From: Zygnema cylindricum
Taxonomy: Eukaryota; Streptophyta; Zygnematophyceae; Zygnematales; Zygnemataceae
Assembly (NCBI GenBank): GCA_037447655.1
Contig: JBBHKE010000195.1
Location: 16,267-80,266, forward strand
Direction: 5' to 3'
DNA: 64,000 nucleotides
Positions 24,078 to 36,077 of the stretch are shown piece after piece (the stretch's first letter is position 1; every line of letters starts with the position of its first letter). The position numbers and the translations under genes are program-made. A model generated the notes under the pieces. That model saw only the letters and a program-made list of their open reading frames with translations. It was not told the DNA's origin and searched no databases.

Positions 24078-25199
24078 GTAAGTGCGCAGCCCAGCATGTG
24101 GAATCATCTCTCTTGCGCTCTCTGCCTCTTTCTTCTTCCCCCTTCATTTTCTCTTCCTCTCTATCCTTTAATCTCTCTCTCTACGAATTCTCCATCTCCC
24201 ATATTTCTTCCCATTAACCCTCCCTACCCTTTTCTGTTGTTCACTTCTTTCCAGTTTATCTCTCTCCCTCTTTCTGTCTCATATCCTTTATCTGCTTTTA
24301 TTTCGGAGTGGTTTATTTCCTATGTTATTCTCGTTTTCGTTCTGTGCCACTCTCTGTTCTTCTTTTTTTTCACGTAATATTTTTCAAATCCACCTACCCA
24401 CGTACTAATCTGTTATATTTTTTTTTCTCATGTATTATGATTTGTCATCGATGATGAGGATATATCCGACGGCCGATTGTATTGTACAGCACCCCACGGA
24501 AACATGCGATATAGGGAAGAATAAAATATCATGTTGAAGGTATTGGACCGTACGAAGGCGCATAGAGTATACCATTAGGAGCTTTCCATGGATCTTTATT
24601 TGTTATCACGGATGGGGGATAGTTAGTTAGCGTGTGTAAAATATGAGGGATTTTTAAATTATATTTAGAGGGTTTCCTACTTACAAGCAGAAACGTTAAT
24701 ACTTTATGACTATTTAGAGCTTTGTTGACTACTGCAGATTAGTAGGCCTTAGTTAAGTATTCGTTGTAGTTCAACATTGTAAACGGAGTTTACCATGAAA
24801 TATAAAATTGACGTATTTCTTTTCCCATTGTTTTGATGAATGCTCGTATTTGTGTCAACTTTTGGTGTATTTTCTATTCATTGTGTGTTTTATAGTTGCT
24901 TTCATGTTGTTTCGTTGATATTATCGCATTAAAATATATTTCATGTAACTTGCATATTTTCGTTGTGGACATCTGTATATGCTCGAAAAATGATTTTTAT
25001 TTCTATTATTTACTTCAAACCGCATATTTTTCTTCATCTTTGATTTTCCTGCATGAAATGTTTTGGTTTGATTTTCACTATTGTATTAATGGTTTCAGTC
25101 TAGCGAAAATGAGATTCTCGACATAGGATTAAGGATGTTATTTGATCACAAAAAAAAATATATCCATGTAATTTAAAAACTCAAAATGTTTGAATCAGC
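24078..25199. other. CT-rich then AT-rich stretch, no gene recognised
   Basis: CT-rich from 24110 to 24380, then AT-rich with short unconvincing frames. Confidence 0.4.
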
Positions 25200-25780
25200 G
25201 ACGAAATAACCTCGGCGCTGAAAGGTTTCCACAAATGGTTCCATGATTGAATTCAACGACGACAGACCCTGCTTTGTCGGAGATGGTGAGAACGTTGTTT
25301 TGTCGCTGAAATTCCTTCTAGCGACAAAACATACTTTACTTTCTCAAATATGACAACGATGTTGTGTCGTCGCTAAATTCCATTTAGCGACGACATAGCC
25401 TCTGCTTTGTCAGCTATGATAATAATGTTTTTTCGTCTCTATATTAGGTTGTCGCTGAAATACCTTCTAGCGACAAAACATACTTTTTTTTCTGAAATAT
25501 GATGACGATGTTGTGTCGTCGCTAAACTCCATTTAGCGACGACATAGCCTCTGCTTTGTCAGCTATGATAATTATGTTTTTTTCGTCTCTATATTAGGCT
25601 GTCGCTCAAATACCTTCTAGCGACAAAACATACTTTTTTTTCTGAAATATGATGACGATGTTGTGTCGTCGCTAAATTCCATTTAGCGACGACATACCCT
25701 CTGCTCTGTCAGCTATGGCAATAATGTTTTTTCCCCGCTAAATTAGTGTCATGCGACGACAAATTATCGTCGCTGCAAGA
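25200..25780. repeat. 150-bp tandem array with GTCGTCGCTAAA palindromes
   Basis: Three units begin with GCGACAAAACATAC at about 25320, 25470 and 25620, a period of 150 bases. Each contains TGTCGTCGCTAAA facing TTTAGCGACGACA, a perfect palindrome with a short spacer. Related GCGACGA motifs recur at 28200-28380, 28655 and 30130-30660, on either side of the acidic ORF. Such subterminal palindromes are typical of CACTA-like DNA transposons, but no CACTA terminus was found. Confidence 0.75.
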
Positions 25781-28650
25781 GCAACCATTATTCAGTTCGA
25801 TAAATATGGTGTTTATAAAAATAAGCACTGAAAAAATTCCGAGGAGGATCAACAAACGACGAAGCATAGTCGTCGGTGATTAGGGTATGTTGTAAATTGC
25901 GACAAAATAAATATTTCCATAATACAAGCACACTGGAATGTTCAACACCACAATAACAACAGCTGGAGGTAAATACATGATAATTTTGTAACATATATCG
26001 AATTCCACGACATACAAGGGTTTTTTACTTCATAAAAAACAAAATGATATTTTCCCATATAAAAGACCATACACACAAACGAAATCTGCTCTATCCAAAG
26101 AAGTCAAATAATACTGGACTCCTTGAACTGTCTGCATTTATCTAGAACCAGTTTAACTACTATTCCTTCACTATAATTAAACTACCAACCCCAAACTAAC
26201 ATATATATAACCCTAAAAAACAAAACAATCAAGTATTATGTTTAGAACTCGTTGCCGCTCATCCCTCCCTCATTGAAAATGCTGTCTTGTTGACTGTCGG
26301 CATCTTCAATATTTTGGAGGAATTCCCTTGCCCTCGGGCATGGAGGTTCCACAGCTTCGCCTTCGAAGTGGTTGCGATATTTGCTGATTATGCCTTGCAG
26401 TTGTTGTGTGAGCATGTCTTCATCCCACTTTCCGTCGCGTAGAGACAAGCCACATTGAATCATGGCTTTTCTGGCATAACTCATTCCGTTTTTGTCTCTC
26501 ATCGCATTGACCTCTCGGATGGAGTCCCTCGCCAATTTAAAAAAAAAACGCTTTACCCCGGGTCCAACCAATTTACCGGACCATCCACGGCTAGAAGGTT
26601 TAGCCCATTGACCGTTCTCAATTCCTTTCGCCTTCCAACTATCCCAAATGCGACTCCACACGTCCTTGATTTTGGAAATCACGAAGGAGTCAGCCGGTTG
26701 AACAAGATGTGTTGCATTAGGTGGAAAATAGTGTAACACGGTGTTCTTGGCCTCTAGAACTCGCTCCAACTCGTCGGACGTGTTGTGACCACCGCAGTTG
26801 TCCAGAAATATAATTTTTTGACGTCCATCTCGATCCCCTTGGTAAGACCTTGCCTCTTCGACCCATTGTGGGAACACCGTTTTATCATTCCACCCCTTCG
26901 GACCGGTCCGGTAACAAACGCCTGCAAATATATATAACACTCAAACAAAGGGAAAAAATTATCATTTTGGAATGCTTGCTTACATATGCATTACAGGGAA
27001 AGTAAGCTAGGTGTACCATAGAAACCTTAAAATAAGAGAAATCAGAGTGTTAAAGAAGAAAAAAACACATATTTTGTAGTAGGAGAAAGGGAGAGGAGGT
27101 ATGCGAGAGCTAGGTAATGAGATATACACAAAAAAATTAAACACAAAAACATGATTAGAGACAAATAGATAAATCTCCATCAAATCCAAGAAGACATAAT
27201 ACATAAACTGAAAACATTAAATGAGGGAGAAAAAACACACCGGGGGACGTTGTCCGGTAAACCTTGTATCGGGTAACTTCTTGCTCGATTTGCAAAAATT
27301 ATCATTGGGTTCTCGATACGAGCGTTCATCCCTCCACTTAATCGCACCATGAGAGTCATGGACTCGCCTCCTCCGGCAACATCAGCGTATTTCACCACTT
27401 CGTCCCCTCTAAACCCCAAAGTTTTTCCATTATCGGTGTTGACTATCATGTGAGTTTCATCCATGTTTTCCATGAGGTCTTCGTTGAAAAGTCCTGTTAT
27501 ACATTCGCCGCCAAGCCAAAACAAATGTAGTTATTTCGGGTTTACGTCGTCAAGTATGGAATAAAACAAAAACAATACACTAAAAATATGAAACGTCATT
27601 AAACTATATTGGTAAAGAAACTCACCGGATTCAAACCCCCGCTTTAGAACGCCCATGTGGAAGGCTACGGTACGCTCAATGTATTCCTCTTTCTCGAGAC
27701 TACATTGTAGTTTCCCCTTTTGTGCACGCACAACGATGTTGTGCTTCTCTTGACACCTCTGCACCCACCTTTTATTTATGATTGGATGTATTTCCGACCC
27801 GTCTTGGTTGAACCATTCCGGGCTGTACTCTTTCCTCCTTTCTCTTATTATGTCCCTAGCGATGTCCCCCGAGAATTGTGGTGGACATCTTCATACCCGC
27901 TTTCTTAAAACGTTCAAAATCCGAAAGTAACTCCTCGTGTATAACCGTGACCCAAGCGGCTTCCTTCCTTCCTCGTCCCGGCAAAGCCTTGGTAACCGCC
28001 ACCGATCTCGTCCCAAAACTAGAAGTAGAAAATGTACGGGTTTGTCTCTCGTATTCCGTCAAGCGTGGACCTCCTCTCTACCCACCATCGCTTGGCCTTT
28101 TGGTATCCTGTAAACAATAAACAATGTCAAAAGTATTAATCAGATTCTTGAATGGAAAGTCGTATAAATAAATGAAACGACTCTAAAAGGAAACTGCAAT
28201 TTTCAGCGACAAAAATTTGCTGTCGCAGATTCAGCGACGAAAGAAACTCGTCGTTATATCTGCAAAATTACATTTTTATTTAACAACATCATTGATACGT
28301 AGTAATCTGCCGACTGCCAATGAGAATTCCTCACTTCGCCGACGAACCAGCGACGACCTTGTGTCGTTGTTAAGCCGAGAAAGATGAATAGCAAACACAA
28401 TGACGATATCAAAAACACCAAATGGACGACTAAAAGTCGAATTTAAATTCATTTTGTGAAAAAAAGGGAGAGAAATATTAAATTCACACTTGTATGAATA
28501 AAAAAATAAAAAATAAACAAAACATCGTGGCACCCAATGTTGGCTGAGGGCTAAATCTGGGTACCTCTCCTTCGAATGATGTACACGAAATTGACCCTCG
28601 TCATCTCCCATCAACGTCGCCTAAAGGCAGCAAGCTCTCGAGTTAAATTA

Positions 28651-29708
28651 TTAATTAAGCGACAAAACCGTTATCATCGCTATTTCTTGCGCCTCCAAAC
28701 GGCGATGGAGATTTTGAACTTCATTTCTCAATCGGTCTACTTCCGGTGGTGGAGGGGGCTCATCAACATGTGGGATCCTCGGAATTTCCCAAAGATACGT
28801 ACGTCTCACTTGCACATTTCGGAAGCGTTGTAAGACCGCACTTCGAGCATCTAAAAATTCGTTTAGCTCCGGAGTACGAATTGCACGACGTAGAATGGTA
28901 AATAACCGTGGGTCCCAAGGGTGATAATGTCGGATTAATTCCGGGACATCTATTTCAAATCCAATCGGTCGGCGTACAATCCATGTGAAACGTTCGTCAT
29001 TAGGCTGAAAATGCCTAATGTATGGGAAATTTACGCATGGTTGTATGATGCGATGTACAGCCATGTTGGGTGGGCAGGGACATCCGGATGGATGTCGAGA
29101 ATTTCCGGGACGGGGTTCAACCACCGGTCAATAGGCCTCGCCTCCCCGTAACGCCAATAGTCCGGCCATTCCTCGACCGGGATGTAATGGGCAGCCGTCG
29201 GTCGGAAGCCATCCATGGCCTCATCTCCGACTGGAGGCGGGAAAAACCAATCGGGTTCTTCCTCTCGAATTACCACATCACGCTCGGCCGGAATTTGAGG
29301 TCCTTGTACCGCCACGAGAGCTCTATCACGATTCGGTGATGGTGGAAAAGCAACAACCTCGTCGTCGTCTCCATATTCTTCTTCCATGCGCCTCTCCGAG
29401 CTCTCCGAAGATTGCCGTTCCGAGGTTGAGGGATCGTCGTCATATCTTGCGACCGGAATGTTTGATGATTTGGTTTCTTCCGGTTCTTCCTCCTCTTCCG
29501 TAGGCTCTTCCCCTTCCTCAATAGGCTCGTCCGACGCAGTTCTTGAGGGTTCGTATTCCTCGTCTACCTCCTTACCCTCTTCTACTTCGCGGACACCTTC
29601 TTCTTCCGCTCTAATCCCTTCATTTGGTAAATCCCCTTCTGACACACTTCCCCTTACTACCCTCTCCGTGCCCGTCCCTTCCCTCCCCATCGCCTCAGTT
29701 TCCTCCAT
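28651..29708 (-). pseudogene. Acidic ORF with Pro-rich and coiled-coil C-terminus inside the transposase intron; one frameshift
   Basis: Starting at an ATG at 29708, the first frame is strongly acidic (EEGEEPTEEEEEPEE-type runs), then reads PDWFFPPPVGDEAMDGF and WPDYWRYGEARPIDRWLNP. The frame stops at 29031, but the adjoining frame continues with VNFPYIRHFQPNDERFTW, FEIDVPELIRHYHPWDPRLF, a PPPPPEVDRL linker and a short heptad-like helix. A one-base shift near 29040 would join them into one protein of about 350 residues. It lies on the same strand and wholly within intron 1 of the pogo-like transposase gene, between GCGACGA arrays. I do not recognise the family. It may be an accessory protein of the transposon or cargo of a separate insertion. 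Confidence 0.5.
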
Positions 29709-30099
29709 ATCATCTATGTCAACACTCGATTCTCCCCCCCTCCCTCAAAACCAACTCAATTCCAACCCCTTTCCCTACCGCCCTCTTCCGGTTCCCACCC
29801 TATTCCCTAACAGTCCTTTCGGTTGCACCCCCTTTCTCTCTCTATGTTATCCCCTCCACGTATGTCACCCACCATCGCGGTTGCCGTTGGTAGTGGACGA
29901 AATCGCCTCGGAATGGCAGAGCGCGCTCGTTTGAATGGTCGTTGGCCGCCCTCCATTTAAAAAAATAACTATTGTTTAAGCGGAAAAATTGAAAAAACAC
30001 AATTGTGGAAGTGAAACACAACCTAAAAGACGCTCTTTTATTCAGACCTAAACCCAGACAGTCCAACTGTAAAAATAGTCCAATATTTACAGTTATAAA

Positions 30100-30660
30100 A
30101 TTGAACCGTTGCTGCGACTTATAAACTGACATTCGAGCGACGACAGAATGTCGTCGCTCGTTCGACTCTATTCGAGTTTCCCCGAAATTGGTTTCGACGA
30201 AACAACGTCGTCGTTCGCGAATTACATTCGAGAATACCAACGTTGGATAATTTGAATTTAATCTCGTCGGTGGTTTAGTCTAAATGACGAACCACTGTCG
30301 TCAGTCATTTGCACTTTTGACTTCCGCGAATTACATTCGAGAATACCAACGCTGGATAATTTGAATTAATGTCGTCAGTGGTTTAGTCTAAACGACGAAC
30401 CACTGTCGTCCGTCATTTGCACTTTCGACTCCCCCGAATTACATTCGAGAATACCATCGTTGGTTAATTTGAAATAATATCGTCGCTGGTTTGGTCTAAA
30501 TGACGAACCACTGTCGTCGGTCATTTGCACTTTCGAACCAACGAGGTATCCTCATCCATTAAATTATGTTTGTCGTATCCATCATTGAAGTGCCGACATG
30601 GTGTCGTCGCGTCCACCGCGACAAAGACACGTCATCGCTAGTACGCTGTCGCCATAAAGG
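30100..30660. repeat. 108-bp tandem repeats with GACGACA palindromes
   Basis: The block CGAATTACATTCGAGAATACC recurs at about 30218, 30327 and 30435 (period 108-109). Each unit includes TCTAAATGACGAACCACTGTCGTC or a close variant. Together with the 25.2-25.8 kb array it shares the GTCGTCGC core. Confidence 0.75.
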
Positions 30661-31325
30661 AAATTGCAAGACACTCGGAAAATAATACTAAAAAACAACA
30701 AAACAATGCAAAGTAGTCGACAGCATAGAAAAACTCGCACTAATGGAGAGTTAGTGAGAAGTCAGTATAGAGTTTGAGAGAGAAAGGCGACGTTCAAAAA
30801 TAATACTGTACAAATAATTTAAAAGCACAACAAATTTAAAATATAACAACACATTGTGAATGACAATAATAACATAAAAGGAAGGAGGAAACGAAATCAA
30901 TTAATAAATGGGAGAAAGTTTGCTTGAAAGGGCTTACTTGTACCGTACACTCCGGTAAAATGCTCGGGAAACTTTCTTATGGTCCTTGGAATGAGTTCAG
31001 CTGAGCCGTTATTTTCACAGTCCTTCAACATCCAGTGTATTATTACTCGCATCCGAGTTGCCTTGGTGGACACGTGTTGAACTTTACGGTGGGAGACACG
31101 TCCTCTGGTATTGGCCGAAGACGGAAAAAAACCTTCCACAATGGCCGCCGGGTCTACCGACGTTTCGATTTCCGCCTCACTCTCATCCTCGTTCGGAAGT
31201 GCGTTTTCCTCGTCGTTCCTCTCATTTTCCTCATCTTGTTCAAACCTGAGCGTTATGGGGATTGTTGTTGTTATTGCTCGGTTGGCGCCCCAAATTCTAT
31301 TAAGGGTCCACATACTCTCAAACAC

Positions 31326-31871
31326 TTAATATCACCCTAAAAAATAAGAAGTAGGAGCAGCCGAAAAGAAAGGAAATGGCAACCCAAGCAAATGAGGAAG
31401 AAAGAGCGATGGTGTTGTTGCCATTATCACAAATACATTTATATAATACAGGAAATGCAAGTGAAAATGATTTTGCGCGGTAATATTGGAGGGATTTGCC
31501 ATTTTGAATTTTACGTTTAAAATCCAAATTTTGAATTTTAGCACGGCTTTCAATTTAAAAATATATCAAAAACGCGGGAATAGAAGCGGGATCTCGTAAA
31601 TATTTGCTTCAAAATTGCCAAAATATTTCAAAACTTACGTCGTCGGTGTAATGTACATAGCGCCATGGAAACACCTCCAGCTTACATGTTGTACGGCAAA
31701 AAGATGATTGGAAAAAATGCGGCGTCCGTTACCCCGGCAATCGGTTGTTCTAACGTCATCTATGAAACGCGACCAACTTTGGGAATGCGTGGATGATGAA
31801 CATGCCACGTGTTTTCGGCAACAACCAATGATAATCTTACGACGGCGCATGATCAGCTTTCGTCGTTGGAT
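31326..31871. other. No gene recognised
   Basis: Putative upstream region of the transposase gene. No terminal inverted repeat matching the other side could be found. Confidence 0.35.
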
Positions 31872-32788
31872 TACCGCCAATTAGAATTAACATGTATCCT
31901 AATATGTGTTTTTTGGTCGTTTTACGTTCAATTAGAATTAACAGTGATACTAATAAGAGGTTGGTTTGACGTTTGATCCAAGTAAACGCATCCTTATTAG
32001 TCTTAAGACCCAATATTACAATGCATTGATTCTAATAGAGCAACCCACCGGGCACCTAATTAAGATTAAGGGTCCTCATTTAACGTCACACAACATTCAT
32101 TCTCTCAAGGAAATGAAAATCAATCACTGAGTTCAATGTACGTTATGTGGAACGAAACGTACACATATAATACCTCCCGTTATAGTTTCGTTCATTGTAC
32201 AATACAAATCTAACTGAATGAACATATTGAAATTGTACGGTTTCATAGCGTTGTAACGTAACTGCGTTTTACAGCCCGATGCATAGATTCGACTATACGA
32301 CGTCACAATGAACGTTTCGCATACGTTGTACTCGCACCTATTATACTGTAATCATATTCACCGCGTGCGAAACAAACACTTATTAGAGTCACGAATGAAC
32401 TTAGGTGAAAGTACACATACCCGTACATTTTGACAATTTAAAACCGTACCTATTTTAGTGTATAATTATGCACGGTGTAATGATTGTATATTCGCAAACC
32501 CAAAATAGAATTACGCGGTTTGTTAAAACGCAGTTACATGATAACGGCCTGTATTAAATCATTATTTGTACTTTTTTACTTAATTAAGTACAATTTTGCA
32601 CGGTCGGAGGTCGTCCGTACTCCACACTATAAAATAAAACCTATATTAGAATTAAAAACCCTAATTAAACTTTACTTTAAATAGAATAATGAAAAAATTA
32701 GAATCATCTACTCTATTTCATGTGATAGAGTCGAAATTTCAAGCGACCGAATTAGAGTAATTTACTATAATTACGATTCGTGGTTGTA
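31872..32788. mobile_element. TA-family element, long subtype (probable)
   Basis: The left end, TACCGCCAATTAGAATTAAC, is a shortened form of the family end, and the right end, ATTACGATTCGTGGTTGTA, is a mutated one. The interior (32540-32790) matches, in reverse complement, 54990-55260 of another copy, including TCGAAATTTCAAGCGACCG and a GTCCGTACTCCACACTAT box. Boundaries are approximate. Confidence 0.5.
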
Positions 32789-33700
32789 CTGTGATGTACT
32801 GTAGTTTTGCCGTACCGTAGCTGCCCGTACAGTATTTTTAAAACATTATTGCGCGCCAATTAAGTTTGGTACAAAATCATGTTAGGTCGAAACGTTCGCA
32901 CTAAATATTCATCCCGTTTCATACTTTCGTTTCGCCGCCAGTCAGTTGAACCGTCTCATAAAAAGATAAGACATCCGTGCATGGAAAGGGGACATTTGGC
33001 GGTCCAAAATTATGTATCTGAACGTGTATTTTTGAAGAGATATTGAGATGTTTTTTTTTGAAAATTAGGAAATAATTACAGCATTGTCATTGTGATACGT
33101 TAGTCTTTGTTCGGATTCAGTCAAGTCAAAGAAATAAATAAGTAAGAATATTTTAGCAAGGAAAATTAGTAAGTTCTAAGCAAGTATTTAATCTATTATT
33201 AATAAGTCAATAAGAAATTTTAAAAAAATCGAGGTGTTTGGAGTTTATGTTTTGTATTTAGACGAGAAATATGGCTACATTTTCAAGGTCTTAGGTCAAA
33301 TTTTATCTTTTAAATTTATGGCACCCTAAAGCAAAGTTTTGTTATTTCTGCATTAGGGGATTTTTTTCAATTTTTTCCAGAGAATTTATACATGGGAACG
33401 ATTGTTGATGTCAAGAAATTTAATATGGGAAGAGGAAAAAGGTAAAACTTTGAGATCAATTTCTGTTTTGAATTATTTTTGGGTTTATTTTTCTTGATAT
33501 TTATGTCATTGTCTATTCATTTTTTGTCCTATATGTAAAAAAAAAACATAAACAAGTTAACTGAATATAACCATACATAAGAGAAACACAAGAAAATACA
33601 TAAACGATTTGATCGATTTGCCGAGTCTCGGCGATCTGCTGATCCGCCTGTTTTGTTTCGATTTGCGCGGATCCGATTTCCCGCAAAGAAATGTCTGATT
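32789..33700. other. AT-rich intergenic stretch
   Basis: No coding signal was recognised. Upstream exons of the GH26-like gene could lie in the last 200 bases, which are richer in GC, but none fits by phase. Confidence 0.4.
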
Positions 33701-33761
33701 TATTCGCCGTTTCTTTTGTCTGCCCCGGTCGTTATCCCGTCTCATTGAACCTTCTCCGCCT

Positions 33762-36077
33762 GGCGTAACATACAATCGATTACTTAAAAAATACGTAAAA
33801 TCTACTGGAATAGATCCCTCGTCTTTCGTCATTTTTGTTGAAATCCCTTTTCGAGAAAGCGATAAGGCGGAATTGAGATCCTTTCTTCGCCAGGTATTGA
33901 AAGAATCTCTCTCTCCCTCTCTCTCTCCCTCTCTCTCTCTCGCTCCCTCACTCTCTTTCTCTCACTCTCTCTCTCTCATTCTCTCTCTCACTCTCTCCCT
34001 CTCGTTCTTTATCTCTACTCTCTCTTTCTCTCCCTCTCTCACGTATCTCTTTTTGTCTCTCTCTCACACTGTTTCTCTCTTTCTTATCTCTCCTTCCCGT
34101 CTTCTCTTCAAGATTCACCTTTTTTCCATTTTTGTTTAGTTTCCATTGACAGAACGTTATGTATATTTTAGTGAATGTACAATTTTTTTTGTTTTTCACC
34201 AATACGATCTCGGAAAAATAAAGTTCGTAAATCTATTGGGAATTTTTGGGAAGGTATTTAGATTTCCATTTAGTAAGTGTTCTATCTCCCTCTCTCTGTC
34301 TCTCTTTCTCTCTCTCTCTCCCCCTCCTTATCTCAATCTATTCTTGTCCTTCTCCCTCTCCTTCTCCTTTTGCCTCTCATCTTCCTGCACCCCTCTATTC
34401 CTCTCTGCTCCCCTCTTACTGCCCTTCTTCCCCCTCTTCCTGTTCCTTTCCCTCTCTCTCACTCTCACCCTCTCCCTCTTCCTCTCCTTTGTCTCGCTCT
34501 GGCTCTTATTTTTACACTCTATCTCTTTCTCCCTCCCTATCCTTCTCCCACCTCCCTCCTTCCCCCACCCCCCTCCTCCTTCTCATTTTTCTCTCATTTA
34601 CTCTCCTTCTACAAATTCTCCCTCTCTTCCTCTCCTTATACCCCTCTCTCTCCCCACCTCTCCGACTTCCTCTCCTTCTCCTTCTTCCTCTCTCTCCGCC
34701 TCTCCATCTCCCTCTCACTCATCCTATTCCCCTCCCTCTCTCTCCGCCTTCACCTTCCATGTGCTTTCCTATCTCTCTCGATCCTTCTCCTTCACCCGCT
34801 TCCTATTCCCTTCCCTCTCTCTCTCCCACTTTCCCCTATTTCTCTCCTCTGTCTCCTTTTTTTCAATCCCATCCCTTCCTCACTCTCCCTTTTCCCTCGA
34901 CCTCTCCCTCTTCCCCTCCATTTTCCCGCGCTCTCCATCTCTCTCTCTCTCCCCTCCCTTCTCCTTCTCCCTCTCCCCTCCTCTCCTTCCTCCCCTTCTC
35001 CTTCTTCCTCTCTCTCTCCTTCCTCTCCCTCTCCTTCTCCTTCTCCCTCTCCCCCTCCATCAATTTCAGGTGGCAGAAATGGGTAGTATGGCTATGGTTA
35101 CTTTAGAGCCGTTCCATGGTTTAAATACCGTTAACGATTCCGTTTGTACGGAAATTGTCGAAATTTTACAACAATACGAAATCGCCGGAGTTTCGTTTTT
35201 TATTCGATTTGCGCACGAAATGAATGGGGCATGGTATGCCTTTCTTTACCACTTATTTTGTCTTCATTTACTACTAATAATACAAATTTTAATATTTTCT
35301 TTTCTTTTCTTTTCTTATCTTTTCTTTTTTAGCTTGTCGATCCACTATGGTTTGGGCTCCCAATAATTGACTCTTCGATTCTCTTTCTCTTCCTTCCTCT
35401 CTCCTCTCCCTATTCCTTACTCTCCTCTCCCTACTCCTTTCTCTCCTCTCTACCTCTTCTATCTTTCCTTGGTGTAAACAACCCACACAATACATCAAAA
35501 ACGTTTCATCCTTGAGTGGACTATATCCACAAATACACTTGTTGATTTTCCATGGTTTGGGCTCCCAACAACGGAAGTTTCAAATTCCATACCTTTTCCT
35601 ACTACTCACTTCCAATCTCCAAACTCTCCTCTTGCCTCTCTCCCTCTCCAATCTCCCTCTCCTCTCTCCCTCTCCAATATCCCTCTTCTCTCTCCCTCTC
35701 CTAGGTACCCGTGGTGTCAACAACCCACACTATATATCGAAAAGTTTCGTCTTTTAGCGGATTATATCCACAAATACACGTGTCGATCCGCCATGGTTTG
35801 GGCTCCCAATAATGGAGGAGGATATCCTTTTCGGGGCGGAGAATTCGAATGTCGGGGAACAAACAAAAAATTTTATCCGGTGCCCGGAAATTGTACTGAT
35901 TTTCCGTTATTGGATACAAATAAAGATGGGAATTTGACAATGGAAGACGATCCTTATACCCCTTATTACCCGGGAGACGATGTCGTGGATTGGGTCGGTC
36001 AAACTATTTATCATTGGGGTAGAACGGAACCTTGGAAAGAAAATGAAGTTTCGGAACCTCGAGCTTTTTATAATAAG
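33762..36077 (+). CDS. GH26 endo-mannanase-like glycoside hydrolase (partial, three exons)
   Basis: Exons about 33762-33893, 35070-35233 and 35705-36077 join in phase 0, 2 and 0 through CCAG|GTATTG, TTTCAG|GTGG, CATG|GTATGC, CTCCTAG|GTAC and AATAAG|GTAAAA. The joined peptide reads FVIFVEIPF, then MVTLEPFHGLNT, FFIRFAHEMNGAWYPW, FRLLADYIHKY, AMVWAPNNGGGYPF and DVVDWVGQTIYHWGRTEP. RFAHEMNGxWYPW with the acid/base Glu, followed by MVWAPN, is the GH26 signature; family enzymes cut beta-1,4-mannan or related wall glucans. The nucleophile Glu would lie in a later exon. The gene runs out in an intron before the N gap at 36480, and the N-terminal exon and any signal peptide were not found. Enzyme specificity is not readable here. 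Intron 1 (1.2 kb) is almost all CT repeats on the sense strand. Confidence 0.8.
33900..35060 (+). repeat. CT-rich microsatellite filling intron 1 of the GH26 gene
   Basis: Nearly continuous CTCTCT/CCCTCTCC sequence. It produces long Ser/Leu/Pro-rich open frames (for example 34146-35366), which are not proteins. Confidence 0.85.
35325..35704 (+). repeat. Two degenerate tandem copies of a GH26 exon
   Basis: The string CATGGTTTGGGCTCCCAA (active site-proximal MVWAPN) occurs at about 35793 in the functional exon and also, with small changes, near 35346 and 35557. The middle copy also keeps the exon start (GGTGTAAACAACCCACACAA versus GGTGTCAACAACCCACACTA) but has a frameshift and stop. The first copy keeps only the central part. 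Copies are spaced roughly 210-240 bases. Confidence 0.8.

Larger units (their letters stand above)
26242..31313 (-). pseudogene. pogo-like DDE transposase (DDE_1), four exons, three single-base frameshifts
   Basis: Exons on minus: 31313-30938, 28107-27626, 27493-27241 and 26921-26242. The first junction restores KFPEHFTGVYGT then RYQKAKRWW, a DNA-binding N-terminus; the second restores GFES then GLFNEDLMENMDETHM, which holds the first catalytic Asp. The last exon has IIFLDNCGGHN (second Asp) and HLVQPADSF (third acidic residue), followed by YARKAMIQCGLS. This is the DDE_1 layout of pogo-type Tc1/mariner relatives. Three one-base insertions break the frame: near 28070, in a run of five G/C near 27869-27873, and in another run of five near 27242-27246 at the third junction. 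The stop is at 26242. It is either a decayed copy or an assembly affected by homopolymer errors. Intron 1 is 2.8 kb and holds another ORF. Confidence 0.75.

Noticed and set aside
25320-25769. 150-bp direct repeats considered as a CRISPR-like array
   Set aside because: The units have no separate repeat and spacer, the period is too long, and the setting is a eukaryotic transposon region.
34146-35366. 406-codon open frame rich in Ser, Leu and Pro (and two similar ones in the other plus frames)
   Set aside because: It is translation of the CT microsatellite in intron 1 of the GH26 gene. All three frames are open, as expected for CT repeats. Only the last ~55 residues are a real exon.
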